A stretch of DNA of 64,000 nt from UBA4744 sp963707435 (lineage in GTDB: Bacteria > Actinomycetota > Acidimicrobiia > Spongiisociales > UBA4744), in assembly GCA_963707435.1 (NCBI GenBank), contig CAVPPF010000006.1:62001-126000 (forward strand), given 5' to 3'. Both the position numbers and the translations under genes were made by a program. A model generated the notes under the pieces. It was given only the letters and a program-made list of their open reading frames with translations, had not been told where the DNA came from and searched no databases. Positions 56,926-64,000 of this stretch are shown here, one piece after another; position 1 is the first letter of the stretch, and the number at the start of each line of letters is the position of its first letter.

Positions 56926-58889
56926 GTTGTATCCGGCACAGCTTTGCCCACTTCGATGGTCATCTCGTAGTGTCCGGTACCGTCGGTTGACCAGTGTGGC
57001 CAGAGCACCACACCCTGCAAAATCGAGGTAAAGCCTTCGTCCCCTCGTACCACCGTCCGGATGGGTGCGCAGAACATGGCTCCCGGCTGTCGGAGGGCAA
57101 CCAGCAGGTACGTCTCGAGGCCGGTGTGTCGGAGCCGGAACCGGTGGCCGGCCAGCGTGAGCGGTTCGTCCAGCGCCTGCCACCTGCCCCCGTCGGCGCG
57201 GATCTCACCTGCTCCTTCCCAGACGGTCACGGGGAGTTCCGGTCCGAAGCGGCCCTCCGGGAGACCGGAAAGGTGGTAGCGGATCTGCATGCGGCGCTCT
57301 TCGGCCTCGATCACCTTCCGAACCTTGCCGTCGAGCGCCGACATGCCGACCTGAACAGATCCGCGCCCTTCGGTCGTTTCCTCGATCCCGTACATCGAAT
57401 CGGGGAGCGGGGCCAGTTCCCGGTAGGCGTCGCCACCGAACGACTCGACCGTGGTTGTCGAGGGGAGGAGATGGTCGATCAACCAGCGCCGGGTGTGCCG
57501 GTCGTAGGTTTGTGGTTCGGGCAACTCGGCGTGGTACGGCTCGTAGTGGCGTGCTACGACGTCCCCGATCGACCATCGAGACGGCTTGTCGTCGAAGTAA
57601 AGGAGACAACCGCCCTCTGCCGGGTCGACCACCCAGGACTGGTCCGGCAGTTCAACTTCGACTTCCTCTCGTCCGTCTGCGTCCCAGTCGAGGTGCCGCA
57701 CGTAGGACCACGCCCGACCGCGATGGTGGCTCTCGTCGATCATGGTCTGGGCGGTGATGAGGTGCCGGTTGGCCTCTGCTCGCAGATGCGGGAAGTACAG
57801 CCCACCAAAGACGCCGTGCCAGTACGGATCGTTGCCCTGGGCCTTGAGCAGCTCGGCGCGGGCGTCCGTTGCTCCCTTGGCAGACGCAACATGATTGGAA
57901 ACCCGGAGCATCTTGCGGTACAACACTGCCGCTTCCGGGTATCGAATCAGGAAATTGGGCCACGAACCTCCGCGCATGAAGGCCTCCATGCCTCCCCAGT
58001 CCGGGTACCGGCCGCTTTCTGAATCGGGGTCCATGGCCAAACGGGCGGTCTCGGAGGGCAGTGACCACTCGGCCATCTCGCGATAGCTCGCTGAGGGAAG
58101 CGCCACTCGTTGACCGGCCGGGCGGTTGTCCAGGTATCGCGCGGCTGTTGTTGTTTCCAGCCACGTTGCGTCCTCGATCAGCGTGAAGAACCTCTCGAGC
58201 CAGTTGCCGGGCGCATAGACCCGTTCCGAGCTTTCCGGCCAGAGACCGAACTTCTCCCCGTCGTCGGCGATCACTGCCAACGCCTCAGGGTCGCGGTCAT
58301 GGCGGTCGCGGAGCATGGCCACTACTTCTTCCGGGTCAACTCCCGGGATCGCGTAGCGGAGATCCTGGGCGATGGGGAAGATCGTCAGGGTGTTGCCCAG
58401 GTGGTCGGTGATGAAGCTGCGGTTCAGGGCGTCCGGTGGGTATCCGGCCAGAAGGAATGCGTAGTCGTCGAGGAGCGTGTACTCGATTCCTGCTTTGTGG
58501 AGGAGCGACGGAAGGTTTGGCTCCCACACGCGTTCGGCGAGCCACATCCCGCGTGGTGTCTGATCGAAGCGGCTCTGCAGGTACTCGGACAGCAAGGCAA
58601 TCTGGGCCAGGCCGTCTGCCGGTGGCAGGGAGGGGAGGATCGGGTCGTAGAAGGCGCCGCCGATCCATTCGATTTGGTCGGCCTGCGCGGCGAGTGCTTC
58701 GAGGACGTCCGGTCGGTTTCCTTCCAGCCACTCGAGCAGCGACCCGGAGTAGTGGAGGTTGATCCGGATGCCCGGGTGATTCGCCAGGACCTTCAGAAAC
58801 GGAAGATAGGCCTCATCGCAGGCACGATTGGCCACCTCGTCGAGGTTGCCGAGAGGCTGATGGCAATGGGCCGCAAATATGAGCTTCAG
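56922..58889 (-). CDS. GH57 family alpha-amylase / 4-alpha-glucanotransferase, probable CTG start
   Basis: A 655-residue GH57 enzyme. Conserved region 1 (FAAHCHQPLGN, residues 5-15) lies upstream of the first ordinary start codon in frame (GTG at 58835). The only possible start giving an intact domain is CTG at 58889, preceded by GAGGAG with 6 nt spacing; an in-frame stop lies at 58922-58920 and no ATG/GTG/TTG occurs between. The nucleophile is Glu119 in MWLAERVWEP, and the acid Asp209/210 is in VIADDGEKFG. A C-terminal beta domain (about 400-655) resembles DUF1926/glucanotransferase domains. It cleaves or transfers alpha-1,4-glucans and is coupled to glgA. Confidence 0.88.
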   Translation of the reverse strand: MKLIFAAHCHQPLGNLDEVANRACDEAYLPFLKVLANHPGIRINLHYSGSLLEWLEGNRPDVLEALAAQADQIEWIGGAFYDPILPSLPPADGLAQIALLSEYLQSRFDQTPRGMWLAERVWEPNLPSLLHKAGIEYTLLDDYAFLLAGYPPDALNRSFITDHLGNTLTIFPIAQDLRYAIPGVDPEEVVAMLRDRHDRDPEALAVIADDGEKFGLWPESSERVYAPGNWLERFFTLIEDATWLETTTAARYLDNRPAGQRVALPSASYREMAEWSLPSETARLAMDPDSESGRYPDWGGMEAFMRGGSWPNFLIRYPEAAVLYRKMLRVSNHVASAKGATDARAELLKAQGNDPYWHGVFGGLYFPHLRAEANRHLITAQTMIDESHHRGRAWSYVRHLDWDADGREEVEVELPDQSWVVDPAEGGCLLYFDDKPSRWSIGDVVARHYEPYHAELPEPQTYDRHTRRWLIDHLLPSTTTVESFGGDAYRELAPLPDSMYGIEETTEGRGSVQVGMSALDGKVRKVIEAEERRMQIRYHLSGLPEGRFGPELPVTVWEGAGEIRADGGRWQALDEPLTLAGHRFRLRHTGLETYLLVALRQPGAMFCAPIRTVVRGDEGFTSILQGVVLWPHWSTDGTGHYEMTIEVGKAVPDTT

Positions 58890-58952
58890 ACTGCGCTCCT
58901 CAAAGGTACGGGTCCAAAGCTACCGTAGAGGTTCGCAACCCGCAGGACGATC

Positions 58953-59585
58953 ATGGACGCTCGAGAACCAATCTTGATATCGCCCGAGGAAGTCGACCAG
59001 GTCGTCGAGGACCTGGTCGCCGAGTTCGGAACGGTGTTCGGTGTGCCCGATATCGAGCGAATGACCGCAGGCTCGCTCGACCTGCTCGAAGAGATTCGCT
59101 CGGGGCCCATCCGGGTTGCGGAGGTCGAGCAGTTCACCCGTGACCGGCTGCGTGCACAGGGCAGGGTGGAGGGAACACTGCTGGCCGGGATTCCGTCGGT
59201 CATTTTCGTGTGTGTTCACAATGCCGGGCGCAGTCAGATGTCGGCCGGCTGGGCAAGGCATCTTGGAAAGGATCGACTGGTCGTTTTCTCAGGAGGCTCG
59301 GCACCCGCAGAGATCATCAATCCGCAAGCGGTCGAGGCGATGCGCGAGATCGGGATCGACATCTCCGGGGCGTTTCCCGTCTCCTTCACCGACGAGATCG
59401 TTCAGGCATCCGATGTCGTGGTCACCATGGGTTGCGGTGATGCCTGTCCCTACTTCCCCAACAAACGCTACGAGGACTGGGAGCTGCCCGACCCCCACGG
59501 TGCCCCGATCGAAGCCGTGCGGGTAGTGCGGGATGAGATCGGCCGCCGGGTCGAGCAGCTGCTCATCGAGATGGGAGTGCGGTAA
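58953..59585 (+). CDS. arsC: arsenate reductase ArsC, LMW-phosphatase fold with N-terminal helical domain
   Basis: A 210-residue protein. Residues 1-75 form an alpha-helical domain seen in actinobacterial ArsC proteins. The phosphatase-like domain has the P-loop Cys87-Arg93 in FVCVHNAGRSQMSAGW. Further Cys161 and Cys165 (TMGCGDACPYFP) and the acid Asp in WELPDPHG are typical of ArsC. It reduces arsenate to arsenite with thioredoxin or mycothiol. No arsenite pump or ArsR gene is nearby. Confidence 0.87.
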   Translation: MDAREPILISPEEVDQVVEDLVAEFGTVFGVPDIERMTAGSLDLLEEIRSGPIRVAEVEQFTRDRLRAQGRVEGTLLAGIPSVIFVCVHNAGRSQMSAGWARHLGKDRLVVFSGGSAPAEIINPQAVEAMREIGIDISGAFPVSFTDEIVQASDVVVTMGCGDACPYFPNKRYEDWELPDPHGAPIEAVRVVRDEIGRRVEQLLIEMGVR

Positions 59586-59621
59586 TCGAGCCGCTACAGC
59601 GTGGCTACCGTTCCGATCGCG

Positions 59622-60314
59622 ATGAGTGGAAGTGATTTCAGAAACCAGACACTGCGTGTCCTCACGGCCAATCTCTATGCCGACCGGCTCGACCTGGCCG
59701 GGTTCCGGAGTCTTCTCAAAGAACTCGATCCCGATGTGGTTCTCGTTCAGGAATTGAGTTACCCCGCCGCAGACGTGCTGGTCGAGATCTTGCCGCACGG
59801 ACTGCTCCTTCCGGACGAGGGCCACGACGGCCGCGGGCTGGCCCTGAAAGCGCCTGCGGAGGTTCAGGTGCTCCCCATGGCGTATCGCGACGGGTTGGTT
59901 GCCAGACTGGCACCCCCGGGATGGCCTTTCTCGGTCGAGGTCGTGAACATCCACATGGCCAACCCGATTCTGTGGCCCCCCTGGGCATCGGTACGGCTGC
60001 GCCGGCAACAGCTCGATGTCCTCCTGACGTACGTCGAGCATCCCGGCCCCAGGCTCGTCGCCGGAGATTTCAACGCTTCGCCTGCCTGGCCGGTCTACCG
60101 TCGCCTGGCCGCCCGTCTCGACGACGCTGCCGTTCTCCTCAGCAAACAACGGGGAACCAGGCCGGCTCGAACCTGGGGGCCGACACCCGGAGCGCCTCGC
60201 CTGCTCCGCATCGACCACATGTTCCTGGAAGGCCTTCGACCGGTGGGACGTCGGGTGGTGGCAATTCCCGGATCGGACCACAGCGGCTTGATGGTCGAGA
60301 TCGAGGTGGTCTGA
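59622..60314 (+). CDS. endonuclease/exonuclease/phosphatase family protein
   Basis: A 230-residue EEP-fold protein. Motifs are LRVLTANLYADR, VVLVQELSYP, VEVVNIHMANP, the catalytic LVAGDFNASPAWP, RIDHMFLEGL and the C-terminal AIPGSDHSGLMVEIE. There is no signal peptide or membrane segment. A GTG start at 59601 is also possible; neither start has a clear ribosome site. Substrate may be phosphoesters or nucleic acid. It follows arsC on the same strand and converges on a membrane protein gene. Confidence 0.83.
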   Translation: MSGSDFRNQTLRVLTANLYADRLDLAGFRSLLKELDPDVVLVQELSYPAADVLVEILPHGLLLPDEGHDGRGLALKAPAEVQVLPMAYRDGLVARLAPPGWPFSVEVVNIHMANPILWPPWASVRLRRQQLDVLLTYVEHPGPRLVAGDFNASPAWPVYRRLAARLDDAAVLLSKQRGTRPARTWGPTPGAPRLLRIDHMFLEGLRPVGRRVVAIPGSDHSGLMVEIEVV

Positions 60315-60347
60315 TACGACCGGTGGGGAAACCCGCTAGCGGACGGG

Positions 60348-60656
60348 CTACTTGCTCTGGCTTTGACGGCCTGCGGCGGTTGCCCCGAGGATGGCCACGA
60401 CGGCTGCCACCGGGAGGGCGTAGAGCACCAGGCGGGGCCGCACGATCAGCACGGCGGCGAGGACTGCGAGGGCATACAGCAACCAGTGGGGCATCCGCCG
60501 GATGTTGGGAAGAGCCAGCCAGACCGCACCGAGCACGAGGCCGGATCGCATCCCGATTGCACCCAGGTACGAGTCCCCGTCGATCGGTCGCAGCATGAGG
60601 ATCCCCCCGCCGATGATCAAGGTGAGCGAGATGATGCCGAGGGTGGGACGGTGCAT
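60348..60656 (-). CDS. small membrane protein, unknown function
   Basis: A 102-residue protein with three or four hydrophobic segments (GIISLTLIIGGGILML, SGLVLGAVWLALP, LLYALAVLAAVLIV and LVLYALPVAAVVAILGATAA) and charged loops (RPIDGD, RRMPHW). The C-terminus is GRQSQSK. I do not recognise a family. It is divergent from gatC with 81 bp between. Confidence 0.6.
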   Translation of the reverse strand: MHRPTLGIISLTLIIGGGILMLRPIDGDSYLGAIGMRSGLVLGAVWLALPNIRRMPHWLLYALAVLAAVLIVRPRLVLYALPVAAVVAILGATAAGRQSQSK

Positions 60657-60725
60657 GGGCCGACATTATGCCCGGACAGATCAAATCACCCGGCCGGCAG
60701 CTTCCTCGGGTTCGTTGTTGGCACC

Positions 60726-60731
60726 TACAAT
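60726..60731 (+). promoter_or_regulatory. -10-like TACAAT for a leaderless gatC mRNA
   Basis: TACAAT is followed by six bases (CGACCC) and then the gatC ATG, with no ribosome-binding site. The layout is the same as before murA. A -35 is not evident. Confidence 0.5.
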
Positions 60732-60737
60732 CGACCC

Positions 60738-61028
60738 ATGGCTATCGATATCGACATCGCTTATGTAGCGCGCCTGGCGCGGATCGACCTCTCTGCAGAG
60801 GAACTCGAGCGGGTTGGACGGCAGCTGGGAGGGATCCTCGAGCACGCCGCCCTCGTTCAGCAATTACCCACCGAGGGTGTCGAGCCGACATCGCATCCCT
60901 TGCCGATGGTCAATGCGTTCCGTCCGGATCGGGTGACGCCGTCATTGGATAGGGACACGGCGCTGTCACAAGCGCCTGAGGCGGAGGATGGGTACTTCCG
61001 GGTTCCGCCGACGCTGGAGACACCGTGA
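60738..61028 (+). CDS. gatC: Asp/Glu-tRNA amidotransferase subunit GatC
   Basis: A 96-residue protein typical of GatC, which stabilises GatA/GatB: IAYVARLARIDLSAEELERV, then GVEPTSHPLPMVNAFRPDRV. TACAAT lies 6 nt before the ATG, pointing to a leaderless start. The stop overlaps gatA by 4 nt. The gatC-gatA-gatB order indicates an operon for making Gln-tRNA and/or Asn-tRNA by transamidation. Confidence 0.93.
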   Translation: MAIDIDIAYVARLARIDLSAEELERVGRQLGGILEHAALVQQLPTEGVEPTSHPLPMVNAFRPDRVTPSLDRDTALSQAPEAEDGYFRVPPTLETP

Positions 61029-62506
61029 GCTCACCGGCCGATCTCACCCTGGGGGCGGCAGCTGCTTCGCTTCGGGATGGAACCTTGAGCGCGAGCGAGT
61101 TGCTGCAGGCAACCCTGGATAGGGCAACCCTCACGGAAGCCGAACTGCACGCCTACCTGACGATCGATCACGAAGGAGCCAGGGCTGCTGCCGCGGCGGC
61201 CGATGAGGCGCAGGCTCGTGGAGAGACCCTTGGCCCTTTGCACGGCATTCCGGTTGCCGTCAAAGACAACATGGTCACACAGGGCCTGGAGACCACGGCC
61301 GGTTCGCAGATCCTGGCCGGGTACGTGCCTCCGTACGACGCCACCGTGGTCAACGCGTTGAGAAGCGCCGGGGCCGTGCTCGTCGGCAAGACCAACCTCG
61401 ACGAGTTCGCCATGGGCTCGTCCACGGAGAACTCGGGGTACGGACCGTCGTCCAACCCGTGGGATACCACGCGGGTGCCCGGCGGGTCTTCGGGTGGCTC
61501 GGCAGCCGCCGTCGCCGCCGGATCGGCCATGATTGCGCTTGGTTCGGATACCGGAGGCTCGATCCGCCAGCCCGCCTCACTCTGCGGCGTGGTCGGTATG
61601 AAACCCACGTACGGCTTGGTGTCGCGCTACGGTCTCATCGCTTTCGCCTCGAGCCTGGATCAGATCGGGCCGTTTGCTCGAACTGTTGAGGATGCCGTGA
61701 CCACCCTCGAAGTCATCGCCGGGCACGATCCGCTCGATGCAACTTCGTATCGTGGCGACTATCCCCCGTACCGGCAGTCGCTGGAGGAAGGGGTGGCCGG
61801 GCTTCGGGTCGGCGTAGTCACGGAGCTGGCCGGTGAAGGTATCAGTCCGGATGTGCTCGCATCGTTCCGGTCGGTCGTCGATGACCTGGCCGACGCCGGT
61901 GCAACGATCGTCGAGGTTTCGCTCCCCTCCATGGACTATGCGCTGTCGGCCTACTACCTGATCGCCCCCGCCGAATGCTCCGCCAACCTGGCCAGATTCG
62001 ACGGTGTCCGGTACGGCCTGCGGGTCGAGGGCACCACCGTCGAAGAGATGACGGCGCGAACCCGGGCGGCCGGATTCGGTCCGGAGGTGACGAGACGGAT
62101 CCTGCTCGGGACGTACGCTCTCTCGGCCGGCTACTACGACGCCTTCTACGGCCAGGCTCAGAAGGTGCGCACCCTGGTGATCCAGGACTTCTCGAAAGCC
62201 TACGAGCAGGTTGACGTGCTGGTTTCGCCGACGAGTCCGATGACCGCATTCGAGTTCGGAACCCGGACCGAGGACCCGCTGTCGATGTATCTGGTCGACG
62301 TGTGCACGATTCCCTCCAATCTGGCCGGCACGCCGAGCATCTCCGTTCCCGTGAGCCTCGACGCGGACGGCTTGCCGATCGGCTTTCAGATCATGGCGCC
62401 CGCTCTCGGAGAAGAGGTCCTGTTCCGGGTAGCTGCTGCGGTTGAACGGGTCTCGTCCTGGGACGACCGGAGACCCCCGATCGTGGAGGGCGCTCATGGA
62501 GTTTGA
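61025..62506 (+). CDS. gatA: Asp/Glu-tRNA amidotransferase subunit GatA
   Basis: A 493-residue amidase signature enzyme supplying ammonia from glutamine. The Ser-cisSer-Lys triad is Lys80 in VAVKDNMV, cis-Ser155 in GGSSGGSAAAV and Ser179 in SDTGGSIRQP. It has the full C-terminal region of GatA (RRILLGTYALSAGYYDAFYGQAQ in pieces: LLGTYALSAGYYDAFY). The start is a GTG overlapping gatC by 4 nt. It runs 11 nt into gatB. Confidence 0.95.
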   Translation: MSSPADLTLGAAAASLRDGTLSASELLQATLDRATLTEAELHAYLTIDHEGARAAAAAADEAQARGETLGPLHGIPVAVKDNMVTQGLETTAGSQILAGYVPPYDATVVNALRSAGAVLVGKTNLDEFAMGSSTENSGYGPSSNPWDTTRVPGGSSGGSAAAVAAGSAMIALGSDTGGSIRQPASLCGVVGMKPTYGLVSRYGLIAFASSLDQIGPFARTVEDAVTTLEVIAGHDPLDATSYRGDYPPYRQSLEEGVAGLRVGVVTELAGEGISPDVLASFRSVVDDLADAGATIVEVSLPSMDYALSAYYLIAPAECSANLARFDGVRYGLRVEGTTVEEMTARTRAAGFGPEVTRRILLGTYALSAGYYDAFYGQAQKVRTLVIQDFSKAYEQVDVLVSPTSPMTAFEFGTRTEDPLSMYLVDVCTIPSNLAGTPSISVPVSLDADGLPIGFQIMAPALGEEVLFRVAAAVERVSSWDDRRPPIVEGAHGV

Positions 62507-63944
62507 GGCCGTCATCGGGATCGAAACGCACGTCGAGCTGGCGACGAAGTCGAAGATGTTCTGCGGGTGCCCTGCTCGTTTCGGGGCCGATCCCAACACC
62601 AACGTATGCCCGGTGTGTCTCGGTCTTCCAGGTGCCCTTCCCGTCCCGAACGAAACCGCTATTGAGTGGATCGTTGCCATCGGGTTGGCGCTCGACTGCG
62701 AGATTGTTCCGCTTTCGCAGTTCCACCGGAAGAACTACTTCTATGCGGACCAGCCGAAGAACTACCAGATCTCCCAGTTCGATATTCCGGTTTGTTCCGG
62801 GGGCACCCTCACCATCGAGGTCGACGGCGAACCGGCCCGGGTGCGGATCAACCGGGTCCACATGGAAGAAGACACCGGCAAGATGATCCACGTCGGTGGG
62901 GGCGGCCGCATCACGGACGCCGACCATTCGCTGCTCGACTACAACCGGGCCGGAGTCCCGCTGGTCGAGATCGTTACCGAACCCGACCTCTCCACTCCCG
63001 AGCAGGCCAGGGCGTTTGCCCAGGAGCTGCAGGCCATTGTTCTGGCTCTCGGTGTGTCGGACGCCAAACTCGAAGAAGGCAGCATGCGCTTCGACGGGAA
63101 CGTGTCTGTGCGGCCGCGCGGAACCCGGGACATGGGGGTGAAGGTCGAAGTGAAGAACATGAATTCGTTCCGGTCGCTCGAACGAGCTCTGGCCTTCGAG
63201 ATCGACCGTCAGGCCACAGCCCTGCAAGCGGGCGAAGCGATCGTTCAGGAAACCCGCCACTGGGATGAAGGGGCGGGGATCACCGGCTCGATGCGGTCCA
63301 AAGAGGAGAGCTCGGACTACCGGTACTTCCCGGAGCCCGATCTCGTGCCCATCGAAATCACCGAAACCCGGCGGGAATCCATACGCCGGGTCTTGCCCGA
63401 GCTTCCGGCAGCTCAGCGTCTGCGTCTCTCCGCGCTGGGGATCGATCCGGCCTCGATTGCCGTGCTCATATCCGGCGGTTCGAAACTCACCGGCATGTTC
63501 GATCGTGCCGTCGACGCAGGAGCCGACCCCAGGACGATTGCGAACTGGATCACGGGTGAGGTCACCGCCTACCTCCGGCGTGAGTCGGTTGATCTGAGCG
63601 ATACACCGCTGACCGGCGAGTACCTCTTTGAACTCGAGCGTCTCTCCGCAGCCGGCGACCTTTCGTCTACTGCCGCCAAACAGGTCCTGGTCGGGGTCCT
63701 GGCCGGTGAGGGCAGTCCGGCGGAGGTAGCGAAGAGCCGCGACCTGATCCAGATTTCCGATGCGGCGGCTCTGGAAAGCGTGATCGACCGGGTCCTGGCC
63801 GATCACCCGGACGAGCACCAACGGCTGGCCGTGGGAGACGCCAAGGTGACCGGGTTCCTGGTCGGACAGGTCATGAAGGCAACCGCGGGCAAAGCGGACC
63901 CGAAGATGGTTTCGGCCATGCTCCGTCGGAAAGCTCCGGGTTGA
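62496..63944 (+). CDS. gatB: Asp/Glu-tRNA amidotransferase subunit GatB
   Basis: A 482-residue kinase/amidase partner that phosphorylates the tRNA-bound Glu or Asp. The start EAVIGIETHVELATKSKMFC and the zinc site CGCPARFGADPNTNVCPVC are typical, followed by EDTGKMIHVGG and LLDYNRAGVPLVEIVTEPD. The C-terminal tRNA-binding (YqeY-like) domain is present. The ATG at 62496 lies inside gatA. It ends one base into the next gene (TGATG). Confidence 0.96.
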   Translation: MEFEAVIGIETHVELATKSKMFCGCPARFGADPNTNVCPVCLGLPGALPVPNETAIEWIVAIGLALDCEIVPLSQFHRKNYFYADQPKNYQISQFDIPVCSGGTLTIEVDGEPARVRINRVHMEEDTGKMIHVGGGGRITDADHSLLDYNRAGVPLVEIVTEPDLSTPEQARAFAQELQAIVLALGVSDAKLEEGSMRFDGNVSVRPRGTRDMGVKVEVKNMNSFRSLERALAFEIDRQATALQAGEAIVQETRHWDEGAGITGSMRSKEESSDYRYFPEPDLVPIEITETRRESIRRVLPELPAAQRLRLSALGIDPASIAVLISGGSKLTGMFDRAVDAGADPRTIANWITGEVTAYLRRESVDLSDTPLTGEYLFELERLSAAGDLSSTAAKQVLVGVLAGEGSPAEVAKSRDLIQISDAAALESVIDRVLADHPDEHQRLAVGDAKVTGFLVGQVMKATAGKADPKMVSAMLRRKAPG

Positions 63945-64000
63945 TGCGGCCGATCGTGTTCGACTGCGACGGTGTCCTCGTGGATTCTGAGGAACTGGCC
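63944..64000 (+). CDS. HAD family hydrolase, 5' part only
   Basis: The first 19 codons, cut off by the right edge. They read MRPIVFDCDGVLVDSEELA, motif I of HAD phosphatases with the nucleophile Asp in DCDGVLVDSE, as in phosphoglycolate phosphatase or beta-phosphoglucomutase-like proteins. The ATG overlaps the gatB stop by one base. Confidence 0.85.
   Translation, partial: MRPIVFDCDGVLVDSEELA

Overview
This window reads as a chromosome segment from a high-G+C actinobacterium. The support is indirect. GTG starts are frequent, same-strand genes are packed with 1-14 nt overlaps, and there is a luciferase-like (F420-type) oxidoreductase, a nickel superoxide dismutase, a mycobacterial-style arsenate reductase with an N-terminal helical domain, a MurA with Asp in place of the catalytic Cys, and a dapC-dapD-dapE succinylase set. 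A deep lineage such as Acidimicrobiia is my guess, not something the sequence proves. I see no rRNA, tRNA, CRISPR, insertion sequence or prophage. No gene-free stretch exceeds about 190 bp.

Layout. 1-5.7 kb (minus strand): the start of a 2-oxoacid:ferredoxin oxidoreductase alpha subunit, an amidase, a DUF3048 lipoprotein, a luciferase-like oxidoreductase, an ACT-domain protein, a Thr-rich secreted protein and a small signal peptidase. 5.75 kb (plus): nickel SOD, divergent from that peptidase, which is probably its maturation protease. 6.2-15 kb (minus): RsgA; a DASS transporter / sensor kinase / response regulator operon; a four-gene ABC exporter cluster; a PGPGW-type membrane protein. 15-24 kb: MetG, a NatAB-like ABC exporter, class I FBP aldolase, and a TetR regulator with its own ABC exporter.

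24.5-31.3 kb is the most distinctive region: a bacterial microcompartment (BMC) locus. A divergent helix-turn-helix regulator faces an operon encoding an RpiB-family isomerase, deoxyribose-phosphate aldolase (DeoC), a double-stacking-class tandem-BMC shell protein, a BMC-H shell protein, a BMC-P vertex protein, a CoA-acylating aldehyde dehydrogenase, a second tandem-BMC protein and two more BMC-P proteins. All three enzymes carry N-terminal amphipathic encapsulation-type helices. This matches the 'sugar phosphate utilisation' BMC class. The inferred flow is deoxyribose-5-phosphate to glyceraldehyde-3-phosphate plus acetaldehyde, then acetyl-CoA inside the shell. Two oddities stand out: the dehydrogenase gene carries a one-base frameshift, and the encapsulated RpiB lacks the usual catalytic Cys, which the second RpiB at 38.2 kb keeps.

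31-46 kb: an M48 peptidase, a CDF-like membrane protein and an MFS transporter around a palindromic operator candidate, a DUF4126 protein, secreted and cytosolic alpha/beta hydrolases, 6-phosphogluconolactonase, RpiB, MurA, a SpoIID-like protein, NfuA-like protein, MeaB, enoyl-CoA hydratase, a hotdog-like protein and a membrane HExxH protein. 45.7-54.9 kb: an informational and biosynthetic run of cysteine desulfurase, MnmA, MetE-like protein, LigA, a DUF3105 lipoprotein and DapC-DapD-DapE. 54.9-64 kb: dodecin, an orphan Flp pilin, glycogen synthase with a GH57 glucanotransferase/amylase (probable CTG start), ArsC, an EEP-family nuclease/phosphatase, GatC-GatA-GatB, and the start of a HAD hydrolase.
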